64,000 nt of DNA, from contig NZ_JAETWB010000004.1 of assembly GCF_016773205.1 (NCBI RefSeq), positions 62,001 to 126,000 of the forward strand, given 5' to 3'. This document shows, piece after piece, positions 50,679 through 60,764 of this stretch; within the stretch, counting starts at the first letter, position 1, and every line of letters starts with the position of its first letter. The translations under genes were made by a program, and so were the position numbers. The notes below the pieces were generated by a model. The model had not been told where the DNA came from and did no database searches. It worked only from the letters and a program-made list of their open reading frames with translations. Source of the DNA: Belnapia arida (GTDB lineage: Bacteria > Pseudomonadota > Alphaproteobacteria > Acetobacterales > Acetobacteraceae).

Positions 50679-52077
50679 CCAGCGTGGCGCCGGGGGTGAC
50701 CATGTCCTCCGGCCGGACCCAGCGGTCGAAATCCTCCGGGCTGACATGGCCGAGGCGCTGGGCGGCGTCCTTCAGCGTCAGGTTCTCCTTGAGCGCCAGC
50801 TTGCCGATGGCGACGGCCTTGTCGTAGCCGATCCGCGGGTTCAGCGCCGTCACCAGCATCAGCGACTTGGCCAGGTTCTCGGCGATGCGCTCCCGTGCCG
50901 GCTCCAGCTTCATGACCATGTGCTCGGCGAAGCTCTCGGCGGCATCGGCCAGCAGCGTCGCCGATTGCAGCACGCAATGGATGATGACCGGCTTGAACAC
51001 GTTGAGCTCGAGGAAGCTCTGCGCCCCCGCCATGGTGACGGTGGTGGTGTTGCCCATCACCTGGGCGCAGACCATGGTTAGCGCCTCCGCCTGGGTCGGG
51101 TTGGTCTTGCCCGGCATGATGGAGGAGGAGAGCCCGTCCGCCGGCACCACTAGCTCCGACAGGCCGGAGCGCGGGCCGCTGCCGAGCAGGCGTACGTCGT
51201 TGCCGAGCTTGTTGAGCGAGACGGCGATGACATTCATCGCCCCCTGCAACTCGACGAGGGCGTCATGCGCGCCCATGCCTTCGAACTTGTTCGGGTTCGG
51301 GGCGAAGGCGAGGCCGGTGCGCTCGGCGACGATCTCGCAGAAGACGCGGTCGAAGTCGCGGTGGCGGTTGAGGCCTGTGCCGACCGCGGTGCCGCCCTGG
51401 GGCAGCATCAGCAGCCGCGGCAGGGTGGCGCGCAGGCGCTCCTGGCCGAGTTCCACCTGGCGGGCCCAGGCGCCGGCCTCCTGGCCGAGCGTGACCGGTA
51501 CCGCGTCCATCATGTGGGTGCGGCCCACCTTGATGATGTCGGACCATTCGGCGGCGCGCTGGTTCAGCGCCGCATGCAGCCGGCCAAGGGCGGGGAGCAG
51601 GCGCCCCTCCACCGTCTCGGCGGCGGCGATATGCATCATGGTCGGGAAATTGTCGTTCGAGGACTGGCCCCGGTTGACGTGGTCGTTCGGGTGAACGGGC
51701 TTTCGGCTGCCGAGCGGCTGGCCGAGCATCTCGTTGGCGCGGTTCGAGATGACCTCGTTGGCATTCATGTTGGTCTGGGTGCCGGAGCCGGTTTGCCAGA
51801 TCGGCAAGGGGAAGTCGGCATCCCGCTTGCCATCGACGATCTCCTGCGCCGCATCCCTGATCGGCCCGACAAGCTCGGCCGGAAGCTCGCCGAGCCGGCC
51901 ATTCGCCTCGGCACAGGCCCATTTGTGCAGGCCGACGGCGCGGATCAGGGCAGGGGTGAAATGTTCCGTTCCGATGCGGAAGAGAAGGCGCGCCCGCTCG
52001 GTCTGCGGGCCCCAGTAGCGATCGGCGGGGATGTCGATGGTGCCGAGGCTGTCGGTCTCGGTGCGGGTCTCGGCCAT
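50671..52077 (-). CDS. fumC: Fumarate hydratase class II
   Basis: FumC interconverts fumarate and L-malate without a metal cofactor. The 468-residue product has the family signature GLSSSIMPGKTNPTQAE with the catalytic-loop Ser, plus TGSGTQTNMNANEVISNRA, NDHVNRGQSSNDNFPTMMH and GRTHMMDAVPVTLGQE. Length matches E. coli FumC. The oxygen-sensitive class I enzyme is encoded 1.1 kb upstream on the same strand, so the cell has both forms side by side. Confidence 0.98.
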   Translation of the reverse strand: MAETRTETDSLGTIDIPADRYWGPQTERARLLFRIGTEHFTPALIRAVGLHKWACAEANGRLGELPAELVGPIRDAAQEIVDGKRDADFPLPIWQTGSGTQTNMNANEVISNRANEMLGQPLGSRKPVHPNDHVNRGQSSNDNFPTMMHIAAAETVEGRLLPALGRLHAALNQRAAEWSDIIKVGRTHMMDAVPVTLGQEAGAWARQVELGQERLRATLPRLLMLPQGGTAVGTGLNRHRDFDRVFCEIVAERTGLAFAPNPNKFEGMGAHDALVELQGAMNVIAVSLNKLGNDVRLLGSGPRSGLSELVVPADGLSSSIMPGKTNPTQAEALTMVCAQVMGNTTTVTMAGAQSFLELNVFKPVIIHCVLQSATLLADAAESFAEHMVMKLEPARERIAENLAKSLMLVTALNPRIGYDKAVAIGKLALKENLTLKDAAQRLGHVSPEDFDRWVRPEDMVTPGATLDG

Positions 52078-52150
52078 GCGGGCGTCTCCTTGGCGGTCGT
52101 CCTGCCAACGTGGAGCATGGCCCGCCGTTCGTCAGCCCGGCCGGGGCGCC

Positions 52151-52549
52151 TCAGGCGGAGTAGGAGGAGACCTCGATCAGGTTGCCCTCCGGGTCCCGGC
52201 AGTAGACCGAGCCCATGGCACCGAGCGCGCCGGTGCGGGTGACCGGGCCGAGTTCGATGGTGACGCCGCAGGCGTGGAACTGGCCCACGATCTCCTCCGG
52301 CGAGACCGCGACGACGAAGCAGAGGTCCTGCGTGCCTGGCTCGCAGCGGGCGGCGGCGATCCATTCCTCCGCCGGCGCGTCGGCAGGGCGGAGGTTGATC
52401 TTCTGCCCGCCGAATTTCAGCGCGATCCGCGGTGGGGAGCCGAAATCCTCCCGCTCCATGCCAAGGACGCGCTGGTACCAGGAGGCCATGACCTCCAGGT
52501 CCCGGCAGTTGATGACGAGATGGTCCAGCCGGTCGACCGCGAAGCGCAT
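52151..52549 (-). CDS. VOC (glyoxalase/dioxygenase) family protein
   Basis: The 132-residue product has one vicinal-oxygen-chelate module: LDHLVINCRDLEVMASWYQRVLGM, LKFGGQKINLRP, QDLCFVV and a C-terminal YCRDPEGNLIEVSSY. The His, Glu and second His positions suit a metal-binding VOC enzyme. The start MRFAVDR is chosen because it overlaps the RidA-like stop by one base (TGATG). Substrate is unknown. It may act on a reactive metabolite, as RidA does. Confidence 0.88.
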   Translation of the reverse strand: MRFAVDRLDHLVINCRDLEVMASWYQRVLGMEREDFGSPPRIALKFGGQKINLRPADAPAEEWIAAARCEPGTQDLCFVVAVSPEEIVGQFHACGVTIELGPVTRTGALGAMGSVYCRDPEGNLIEVSSYSA

Positions 52550-52944
52550 CAGGCGGATCCCTTGTTGGGCAGGCGGGCCGTGACCTCGATCTCGATGCGC
52601 ATGGCATCGGTCTGAAGCCCGGCATGGATGAGGGTGGAGGCGGGGCGGGCCTTGCCGAGATGGCGCGTCACCACCGGCCAGCAGGGTTCCCAATCCTCGC
52701 GGCGCGGCACGATGAAGAGCACCCGCACCACGTCGTCGAGGCTGGCGCCGGCCTCGGCCAGGGCGGTGGCGATGTTGCGGAAGGCTTGGTCGGCCTGGGC
52801 CACGACATCGTCCTCGATGGTCATGCGGCCGTAGTCATAGCCGGTGGTGCCGGAGACCCAGACATGGTTGCCATCGACCACGGCGCGGGAATAACCGATC
52901 TCCTCCTCGAAGCGGGAGCCGGAGGAGATATGGATGCGGGCCAT
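52549..52944 (-). CDS. RidA/YjgF/YER057c/UK114 family protein
   Basis: The 131-residue product belongs to the RidA superfamily, whose members deaminate reactive enamines and imines. It starts HISSGSRFEEEIGYSRAVVDG, continues HVWVSGTTGYD and AFRNIATALAEAGASLDDVV, and ends with PASTLIHAGLQTDAMRIEIEVTA. The usual catalytic-site Arg is not in its archetypal RidA position (the equivalent strand reads AMRIEIEV), so this may be one of the other subgroups. Its gene is just before the VOC gene and after the DUF1272 gene. Confidence 0.88.
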   Translation of the reverse strand: MARIHISSGSRFEEEIGYSRAVVDGNHVWVSGTTGYDYGRMTIEDDVVAQADQAFRNIATALAEAGASLDDVVRVLFIVPRREDWEPCWPVVTRHLGKARPASTLIHAGLQTDAMRIEIEVTARLPNKGSA

Positions 52945-52949
52945 GCGGC

Positions 52950-53200
52950 TCAGGCTCCGGTGCAGGCGGGGAGGGGGGAGCGCTTGCGCGCCGTGGCGGC
53001 GGGAAAACGCTCGAGCTTGCCCGCAGGCCGGACCGGCCGCGCCACCAGCTCACCGCCGCAATTCGGGCAGAGGCCGCCGGGCAGGCGGTTATCCGCGCAG
53101 TCCCGGCACCAGGTGCATTCGAAGGAGCAGATCAGCGCCTCGCCGCTCTCGGGCGGCAGGTCCCGCCCGCAGCATTCGCAATTCGGACGGAGTTCCAGCA

Positions 53201-53204
<4 letters not shown>
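52950..53204 (-). CDS. DUF1272 zinc-ribbon protein
   Basis: The 84-residue product has the DUF1272 pattern: [55 protein letters not shown]. At least eight cysteines are arranged as CxxC pairs and should bind zinc. Function is unknown in this family. The ATG overlaps the fumA stop by four bases, so it is cotranslated with the class I fumarase. The last 20 residues are unlike the family and may be disordered. Confidence 0.88.
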
Positions 53205-54901
<1,697 letters not shown>

Positions 54902-55000
54902 GGGCGGTCTCCGCGCAGGGAGCGCCGCCGATGGGCCACCGGCGGCGCGATCATCACCCGGCATTAGCCCAGAGGCGAGGCCAAGCCAACCGGCAGAGGA

Positions 55001-55483
55001 TCAGTCGCGGGCCGGCCGGCGGCGGAAGCTGTCGAGGCTGACGACTTGGCTTGGCTCTGCGGCAGCGGCCGCGGTGGCGGGCTCCGATGCCATCTCCTGC
55101 GCAGGCATCGCCTGGAAGCGCAGGCCGAAGCGGACGGAGGGGTCGGCGAAGGCGGTCAGCGCGGCGAAGGGCACGGTCAGCATGGCCGGGACACCACCGA
55201 AGGAGAGGCCGACGGAGAAGCTGCCGGCGCTGCGGTCCACGACGAGGTCCCAGAACTTGTGCTGCAGCACGACCGTCATTTCCTGCGGATAGCGGGCGCG
55301 GAGATGGCCGGGCATGGCGACGCCCGGATGGTCGGTGCGGAAGGTAATGTAGAAATGGTGCTCGCCGGGCAGGCCATGCTTGGCGGCATGCGCCAGCGCA
55401 TCCTGCACCACGGCGCGCAGGGCTTCCTCCGTCCAAACGGCGTAGGGCAGAAGGCTCTCAGGACGGGTTGACGAATCGCTCAT
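55001..55483 (-). CDS. sspB: SspB-like ClpXP adaptor (alphaproteobacterial type)
   Basis: SspB delivers ssrA-tagged proteins to the ClpXP protease. The 160-residue product matches the alpha-class SspB: YAVWTEEALRAVVQDALAHAAKHGLPGEHHFYITF, TDHPGVAMPGHLRARYPQEMTVVLQHKFWDL and FSVGLSFGGVPAMLTVPF. The C-terminal tail ends VVSLDSFRRRPARD, which resembles the XB motif that docks ClpX. The start MSDSST has a GGGGGAG site. The tmRNA gene lies about 100 bases upstream on the same strand. Confidence 0.93.
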   Translation of the reverse strand: MSDSSTRPESLLPYAVWTEEALRAVVQDALAHAAKHGLPGEHHFYITFRTDHPGVAMPGHLRARYPQEMTVVLQHKFWDLVVDRSAGSFSVGLSFGGVPAMLTVPFAALTAFADPSVRFGLRFQAMPAQEMASEPATAAAAAEPSQVVSLDSFRRRPARD

Positions 55484-55560
55484 GCATCGAACTCCCCCTC
55501 CATATAGTGCGATTTTACTCAATCACGGAAGTGGGAGTATAAGATCGACATGCAGAAAGT

Positions 55561-55588
55561 GGGGGGCTTCTGTTGCCCGGCGCCCCCC
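55561..55588 (-). terminator. ssrA: Hairpin downstream of the tmRNA coding piece
   Basis: GGGGGGC pairs with GCCCCCC across 14 bases, followed on the minus strand by ACTTT. It lies about 20 bases past the tag reading frame. It may be the tmRNA terminator or the last helix of the coding piece. Confidence 0.5.
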
Positions 55589-55589
55589 G

Positions 55590-55830
55590 AGCCGCGCTTA
55601 CCTATTCCTAGGCAGCGAGTGCGACAGCCTCGCGGCTGTTATCGTTCGCACTTAGAATCGGCCCGATGACGGCGGAACCATGCCGGGCAAAAGCGGCTTC
55701 TTTACCACGCGCGTCGAGCCTGTTTCGCCCCCGTTATGGTGGAGGCGCCGGGCACTGCCCCCGGGTCCGCAACGATTATTCCAAGCCGTGTTTATCACCA
55801 TAGTCGCCGAAGCGACGGACCAGATGTAGG
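55590..55830 (-). ncRNA. ssrA: tmRNA, circularly permuted two-piece form (ssrA)
   Basis: The acceptor piece lies first (minus strand): a T-arm like GGACCCGGGGGCAGTGCCC and the 3' end CGCCTCC-A-CCA, ending at 55737. Only four bases (TAAC) separate it from the coding piece, which begins at 55732 with GGGGGCGAAACAGGCTCGAC. GGGGGCG pairs with CGCCTCC to rebuild the acceptor stem. The tag reading frame (55649-55608) encodes ANDNSREAVALAA and a TAG stop. Rescue of stalled ribosomes follows from the family. Outer ends are approximate; the acceptor-side start could lie anywhere from about 55800 to 55855. Confidence 0.9.
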
Positions 55831-55985
55831 CGCTCCGGCCGCCGAAAGCGAGGGGGCGATGTCGCTCATCTCGCGGTGAGCCACCCGGCGATGCGCCGGT
55901 GCCACACCCGCCCCTATCATCCCCCATCGTCGTGGCGCGGCGGGCGGCGCTGGGCTACATCCCGACCCAGCACGAAGGACCGCCC

Positions 55986-56927
55986 ATGCCGCTTACCGAC
56001 GACCAGCAGCAGGAGATCGAGGCCGCCCGCGCCGCCGAGGGCCGCACCCGCCGCCCTGTCGCGCCGGGGCTGGAGGCGCTGCTCTATCGGGCGGTGCCGG
56101 TGCTCGACCACGGTTTCGTCCGGGTCATCGACTATATGGGCGACGATGCGGCGGTGGTGCAGGCCGCGCGCGTCTCCTACGGCCGCGGCACCCGCGCCGC
56201 CAATGAGGACCGAGGCCTGATCCGCTACCTGATGCGGCACCGCCACTCGACGCCCTTCGAGATGTGCGAAATCAAGTTCCACGTAAAGCTGCCGATCTTC
56301 ATCGCCCGGCAGTGGATCCGGCACCGCACCGCGAACGTGAACGAGTACTCGGCACGCTATTCCATCCTCGACCGGGAATTCTACATCCCGGCACCCGAGC
56401 AGCTCGCCGCGCAATCCACCGCCAACCGGCAGGGCCGCGGCGATGTGCTGGCGGGCGAGGAAGCGGCGCGGGTGCTCGATCTGCTGCGCGGCGACGCCAT
56501 GCAGGCCTATGACCACTATGCCTGGATGCTGAACGAGGATGCCGAGGGCCAGCCGCTCGACCGGGCCCGCCAGGGCCTGGCGCGCGAGCTGGCGCGGATG
56601 AACCTGACGCTCAACACCTATACCCAGTGGTACTGGAAGGCTGACCTCCACAACCTTCTCAACTTCCTCTCGCTGCGCGCCGATTCCCATGCCCAGTACG
56701 AGATCCGCGCCTATGCCGACGCCATGCTGGAGATGGTGAGGGCCTGGGTGCCCGCCTGCCACGAGGCCTTCGTCGACTACCGCATGGGCGCCGCGACGCT
56801 CTCGGCCGGGATGCTGGCGATCGTCCGGCGGATGCTGGCCGGCGAGCCGGTGGAGCAGCCCGGCAGCGGCCTCTCCAAGCGGGAATGGCGCGAGCTGATG
56901 GAGATGCTGGGGCGCCCCGCCGCATGA
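55986..56927 (+). CDS. thyX: Flavin-dependent thymidylate synthase ThyX
   Basis: ThyX makes dTMP from dUMP with FAD, methylene-tetrahydrofolate and NADPH. The 313-residue product has the ThyX motif as [14 protein letters not shown], preceded by [41 protein letters not shown] gives the second flavin region. The usual length is about 220-310 residues, so this is a long form. The start at 55986 follows a GAAGGA site. It diverges from ssrA. Confidence 0.97.
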   Translation: MPLTDDQQQEIEAARAAEGRTRRPVAPGLEALLYRAVPVLDHGFVRVIDYMGDDAAVVQAARVSYGRGTRAANEDRGLIRYLMRHRHSTPFEMCEIKFHVKLPIFIARQWIRHRTANVNEYSARYSILDREFYIPAPEQLAAQSTANRQGRGDVLAGEEAARVLDLLRGDAMQAYDHYAWMLNEDAEGQPLDRARQGLARELARMNLTLNTYTQWYWKADLHNLLNFLSLRADSHAQYEIRAYADAMLEMVRAWVPACHEAFVDYRMGAATLSAGMLAIVRRMLAGEPVEQPGSGLSKREWRELMEMLGRPAA

Positions 56928-57232
56928 GCCGGAGCCCTGGCGGCAAGGATGCCGGCAGCCCGGGCGGCGCCGCCCGCCCGGCGCCGAAGCCCCGCGCCTC
57001 GCGCGCCGGCCGCCCGGTAGGCCGCCCCGCCGCGCCGCGCGCGGCGCGGGCGCCGGTACCGGATTCGCCACTGGCCGGTTGGCGGCGCTGGCTCTGGGTC
57101 GGCGTGCTGGTCTTCGCCGTGCTGATCGGCCTGCCGCTGGCCCATGCCCTGTTCGGCGAGGTAGTGGCGCTGCTCGGCGGGACGCTGCTGCTCGGCGTCC
57201 TGCTCGGGCGCTGGACGGCGCCGCGCCGCTGA
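56924..57232 (+). CDS. Small basic membrane protein of unknown function
   Basis: The 102-residue product starts with a proline-, arginine- and glycine-rich N-terminal 55 residues, followed by two hydrophobic helices ([22 protein letters not shown] and [16 protein letters not shown]) ending in RWTAPRR. The ATG overlaps the thyX stop by four bases, so it is translationally coupled. It resembles no family I know. It could be a membrane partner for a cytosolic process; thyX gives no hint. Confidence 0.65.
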   Translation: MSRSPGGKDAGSPGGAARPAPKPRASRAGRPVGRPAAPRAARAPVPDSPLAGWRRWLWVGVLVFAVLIGLPLAHALFGEVVALLGGTLLLGVLLGRWTAPRR

Positions 57233-57236
57233 CCCG

Positions 57237-58349
57237 CTACTCGATGACGATCCGCGGCCCGGCTGGTGCCTCCGCGCCGTTCAGCTTGTCCCAGAGCCTC
57301 GTGGCCATGCGGCGGTAGGCCTGCGCCTCCTCCGTCTCCGGCCGGGCGGCGACGATCGGCGTGCCGGCATCGGCCAGCAGGCGGATGTCGAGCTTCAGCG
57401 GCAGCTCGCCGAGGAATTCGACGCCCATCCTCGCCGCCTCGGCCCGCGCGCCGCCATGGCCGAAGAGCTCCTCCCGGTGCCCGCAATTCGGGCAGCAATA
57501 GTAGGACATGTTCTCGATGACCCCGAGCACGGGGACATTCACCTTCTCGAACATCTTCACCCCTCGCCGGGCGTCGATCAGCGCCACGTCCTGTGGCGTC
57601 GAGACGATGACGGCGCCAGCCAGCGGCACCCGCTGCGACATGGTGAGCTGCGCGTCGCCGGTGCCGGGCGGCATGTCCACGACCATGATGTCGAGCGCGC
57701 CCCACTCCACCTGGCCCATCAGCTGCTCGAGCGCGCCCATCACCATCGGGCCACGCCAGATCATCGCCGTCTCCTCCTCGACGAGGAAGCCGATGGACAT
57801 GGCCTTCAACCCCCAGCGGCTGATCGGGATGATCCGCTGGCCTTCGGTGCGCGGCCGCTCCCGCGTGCCGAGCATCTGGGGGAGAGAGGGGCCGAAGATG
57901 TCGGCGTCGAGCAGCCCGACCCGCAACCCCTCGGCGGCCAGCGCCACGGCGAGGTTCACCGCCGTCGTTGACTTGCCGACGCCGCCCTTGCCGGAGGCAA
58001 TGGCGATGATCTTCTTAACCTCGGGCAGCAGCATCGGGCCTTGGCCGGCAGGCGCCTTGGGCCCCGGGCGCGGCGGGGCGGCGGGGGCCGCCGGGGCCGG
58101 GCGATGCGCCGTCAGCACCGCCGTCGCGCTCAGTACGCCGGGCACGCCGGCCGCAGCGCGCTCGGCCGCCAGGCGCAACGGCTCCATCTGCGGCGCCCGC
58201 TCACGCGGCACGGCGAGGGCGAACTGCACCAGCCCGTCCCGCGCCGCCAGCCCCTGCACCATGCCGGAGGAAACGATGTCCTGCCCCGTCGCCGGATCGC
58301 GCACCGCGCGCAGTATATTCCGGACCGTATCGACCAGTTGTTCGGACAT
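57237..58349 (-). CDS. apbC: Mrp/ApbC-type iron-sulfur carrier ATPase
   Basis: The 370-residue P-loop protein has an N-terminal MIP18/DUF59-like domain (VRNILRAVRDPATGQDIVSSG), then the deviant Walker A GKGGVGKSTTAVNLA, Walker B-like VVDMPPGTGDAQLT and the CxxC NMSYYCCPNCGHREELFG. Mrp proteins carry and deliver [4Fe-4S] clusters; the CxxC bridges a dimer. Iron-sulfur clients in this window include class I fumarase and the indolepyruvate oxidoreductase. It converges with the small membrane protein gene, four bases apart. Confidence 0.95.
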   Translation of the reverse strand: MSEQLVDTVRNILRAVRDPATGQDIVSSGMVQGLAARDGLVQFALAVPRERAPQMEPLRLAAERAAAGVPGVLSATAVLTAHRPAPAAPAAPPRPGPKAPAGQGPMLLPEVKKIIAIASGKGGVGKSTTAVNLAVALAAEGLRVGLLDADIFGPSLPQMLGTRERPRTEGQRIIPISRWGLKAMSIGFLVEEETAMIWRGPMVMGALEQLMGQVEWGALDIMVVDMPPGTGDAQLTMSQRVPLAGAVIVSTPQDVALIDARRGVKMFEKVNVPVLGVIENMSYYCCPNCGHREELFGHGGARAEAARMGVEFLGELPLKLDIRLLADAGTPIVAARPETEEAQAYRRMATRLWDKLNGAEAPAGPRIVIE

Positions 58350-58543
58350 CGCTTGAAAACCCTCCGCTTCCGGCCAATATCGCGCGCGCCTGGGGCGCTC
58401 TGCAGCGTGCGGGCACCCGTCGCCCGGCCGGGCGTGTCATATGGCCGGGTGCCGCCGCGCATCCAGCCCCAAACGCGCCGCCAGGTGTGTCCAGGGTCCT
58501 GCCGGCGGTCAAAACGATCAATCGGTGGAGGCCGGACCAAACG

Positions 58544-59737
58544 ATGGCGCTGAACAGTGGCGGACCCAGCCCCTGGGGGAATCCCCGACCGGGCGGGCCG
58601 TGGGGGACACCTCCACCCGGGCCACCGGGGGGCGGCCGCGGCCCGGGCGGGCCGGGACCTGACCTCGACGACCTGATCCGCCGCGCGCAGGACTGGGTCC
58701 GCGGTTTCTTGCGCACGCCGCGGGGCGGTGGCAGCGGGCGGGCGGCCGCATTGCTGGCCTTGCTCGTCCTTGGCGTCTGGGCAGCGAGCGGCATCTACCG
58801 CGTCCAGCCGGACGAGGAGGGCGTGGTGCTGCGCTTCGGCGCCTATCACCGCAATGCCCCGCCCGGCCTGAATTACCACATTCCCTGGCCGGTCGAGACC
58901 GCGCTGACGCCGCGCGTCACCACCGAGAACCTAGTCTTCATCGGCTTCCGCTCGGCCGATGCCAGCGCCCCGCGCGCCGGCGCCGGCCGCGATGTGCGGG
59001 AGGAGTCGCTGATGCTGACCGGCGACGAGAACATCATCGATATCGACTTCGTGGTGCGCTGGCGCGTGCGTGACGCCTCCGAGTTCCTGTTCAACACCCG
59101 GAACCCGGAAAACACCATCAAATCGGCCGCCGAAAGCATGATGCGCGAGGTGATCGGCCGCACGCCGATCCAGCCGGCGCTGACTGAGGCGCGCGCCCAG
59201 ATCGAGACCCAGGTGGCCCAGGGTACCCAGGCGATCCTCGACCAGTACAAGGCGGGCGTCGTCGTCACCCAGGTGCAGCTGCAGAAGGTCGACCCGCCCT
59301 CCGAGGTGATCGAGGCCTTCCGCGACGTGCAGCGCGCCGCGGCCGACAAGGAGCGCTCCCGCAACGAGGCCGAGGCCTATCGCAACGACATCATCCCCCG
59401 CGCCCGCGGCGAGGCGGAGCGGATGATCCAGGAGGCCCAGGGCTACCGCGACAGCCAGGAGGCCCGGGCCAAGGGTGAGGCGACGCGCTTCGTCAGCGTG
59501 CTCGGCGCCTATCGCCAGGCTCAGGACATCACGATGCGCCGGCTCTATCTCGAAACCATGGAGGACATCCTGCGGCGCAACCCGAAGGTCATCGTGGATG
59601 ACCGGCTGCAGGGGCTGGTGCCCTTCCTGAACCTGACGGACCCGCCGGCCCGCGGCGGCAGCCGCCCGGCCCCGTCTTCGCCGCCGACGCTGCCGAGCAT
59701 GCCGCGCGGTGCGCAGACGCAGGGAGGCACGCGATGA
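58544..59737 (+). CDS. hflK: HflK subunit of the HflKC complex
   Basis: The 397-residue product has a Gly/Pro-rich N-terminus (NSGGPSPWGNPRPGGPWG), a transmembrane helix (AAALLALLVLGVWAASG) and an SPFH/Band 7 domain (EGVVLRFGAYHRNAPPGLNYHIPWPVE, VVRWRVRDASEFLFN). HflKC forms a periplasmic cage around the FtsH protease and tunes its access to membrane clients. hflC follows with a four-base overlap. The C-terminus has an extra proline-rich tail. Confidence 0.95.
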   Translation: MALNSGGPSPWGNPRPGGPWGTPPPGPPGGGRGPGGPGPDLDDLIRRAQDWVRGFLRTPRGGGSGRAAALLALLVLGVWAASGIYRVQPDEEGVVLRFGAYHRNAPPGLNYHIPWPVETALTPRVTTENLVFIGFRSADASAPRAGAGRDVREESLMLTGDENIIDIDFVVRWRVRDASEFLFNTRNPENTIKSAAESMMREVIGRTPIQPALTEARAQIETQVAQGTQAILDQYKAGVVVTQVQLQKVDPPSEVIEAFRDVQRAAADKERSRNEAEAYRNDIIPRARGEAERMIQEAQGYRDSQEARAKGEATRFVSVLGAYRQAQDITMRRLYLETMEDILRRNPKVIVDDRLQGLVPFLNLTDPPARGGSRPAPSSPPTLPSMPRGAQTQGGTR

Positions 59738-60618
59738 ACCGCCTTGCCGTTGCCGGCGTGGTGCTGCTCTTCGCGCTCTTCGCCGTGCTCTCCTCGCTCT
59801 TCACCGTGCACCAGACGCAGCAGGTGCTGATCACCCAGTTCGGCGAGCCACGCCGGGTGGTGCGGGAGCCGGGGCTGAACATGAAGGTGCCCTTCATCCA
59901 GACGGTGATCGCCTTCGACCGCCGCCTGCTCGACTTCGATGCGCAGGGGCAGGAGGTGATTCTCGGCGATCAGCGGCGGATCGTGGTGGATACCTTCACC
60001 CGCTACCGCATCACCGACCCGCTGCGCTTCTACCAGACGGTGGGCGCGACCGAGAACGGCATCCGCCTGCGGCTCGGGCCGATCGTCTCCTCGACCCTGC
60101 GGAACACCCTCGGCAGCGAGACGCTGCTGGCGGTGCTCTCGGCCGACCGCGCCCGGATCATGGGCGAGATTCGCCAGCGGGTGAACACCGAGGCGCAGAG
60201 CTTCGGCATCGAGGTGACGGATGTGCGCATCCGCCGTGCCGACCTGCCGGAGGAGAACACCCAGGCCATCCTGTCCCGCATGCAGTCGGAGCGCGAGCGC
60301 GTCGCCCGGGAGCAGCGGGCGGAGGGCGCCGAGCAGGCCCAGCGCATCCGCGCCGCGGCCGAGCGCGACCGGACGGTGCTGATCGCCGAGGCGCAGTCCC
60401 AGGCCGAGATCCTGCGCGGCCAGGGCGAGCAGACCGCCATCCGCATCTTCGCCGAGGCCTTCCAGCAGGACCCGGAGTTCTTCCAGTTCTGGCGGACCAT
60501 GCAGGCGATGCGGGAGGCCTTCTCCGATGGCGAAACGCGGATGCTGCTGAGCCCGGAGAGCGACTTCTTCAAGTACTTCCGCAGCATCCCGACGCCGGGC
60601 GCGGTGCGGACGCCCTGA
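59734..60618 (+). CDS. hflC: HflC subunit of the HflKC complex
   Basis: The 294-residue product has one N-terminal membrane helix (AVAGVVLLFALFAVLSSLF) and a Band 7 domain (VHQTQQVLITQFGEPRRVVREPGLNMKVPF), followed by a long coiled region (RMQSERERVAREQRAEGAEQAQR). Its ATG overlaps the hflK stop. Together with hflK it makes the FtsH-associated cage. A hairpin terminator sits 100 bases downstream. Confidence 0.96.
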   Translation: MNRLAVAGVVLLFALFAVLSSLFTVHQTQQVLITQFGEPRRVVREPGLNMKVPFIQTVIAFDRRLLDFDAQGQEVILGDQRRIVVDTFTRYRITDPLRFYQTVGATENGIRLRLGPIVSSTLRNTLGSETLLAVLSADRARIMGEIRQRVNTEAQSFGIEVTDVRIRRADLPEENTQAILSRMQSERERVAREQRAEGAEQAQRIRAAAERDRTVLIAEAQSQAEILRGQGEQTAIRIFAEAFQQDPEFFQFWRTMQAMREAFSDGETRMLLSPESDFFKYFRSIPTPGAVRTP

Positions 60619-60718
60619 GCGGACGGGGCGCGGTGCCGGGCCGCGCCCCTCCTCGTTCCGGCTGGCGGATTGGGCACCAGCCACCATCTAGCCTAGCCTG
60701 TCGTTCAGTCCTTCCGGC

Positions 60719-60745
60719 GGGTGCCGCGTTGAAGCGGCACCCTTT
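60719..60745 (+). terminator. Intrinsic terminator after hflC
   Basis: A perfect 9-bp stem (GGGTGCCGC with GCGGCACCC) closes a six-base loop and is followed by TTT. It lies between hflC and the DegP gene, so most transcription of hflKC should end before degP. Confidence 0.75.
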
Positions 60746-60764
60746 CGCAATTGAGGTGTCGCCG

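Noticed and set aside
59709-60764. A plus-strand frame continuous with degP that runs through hflC
   Set aside because: It is out of phase with hflC; the DegP signal peptide begins at 60765 and a terminator lies just before it.
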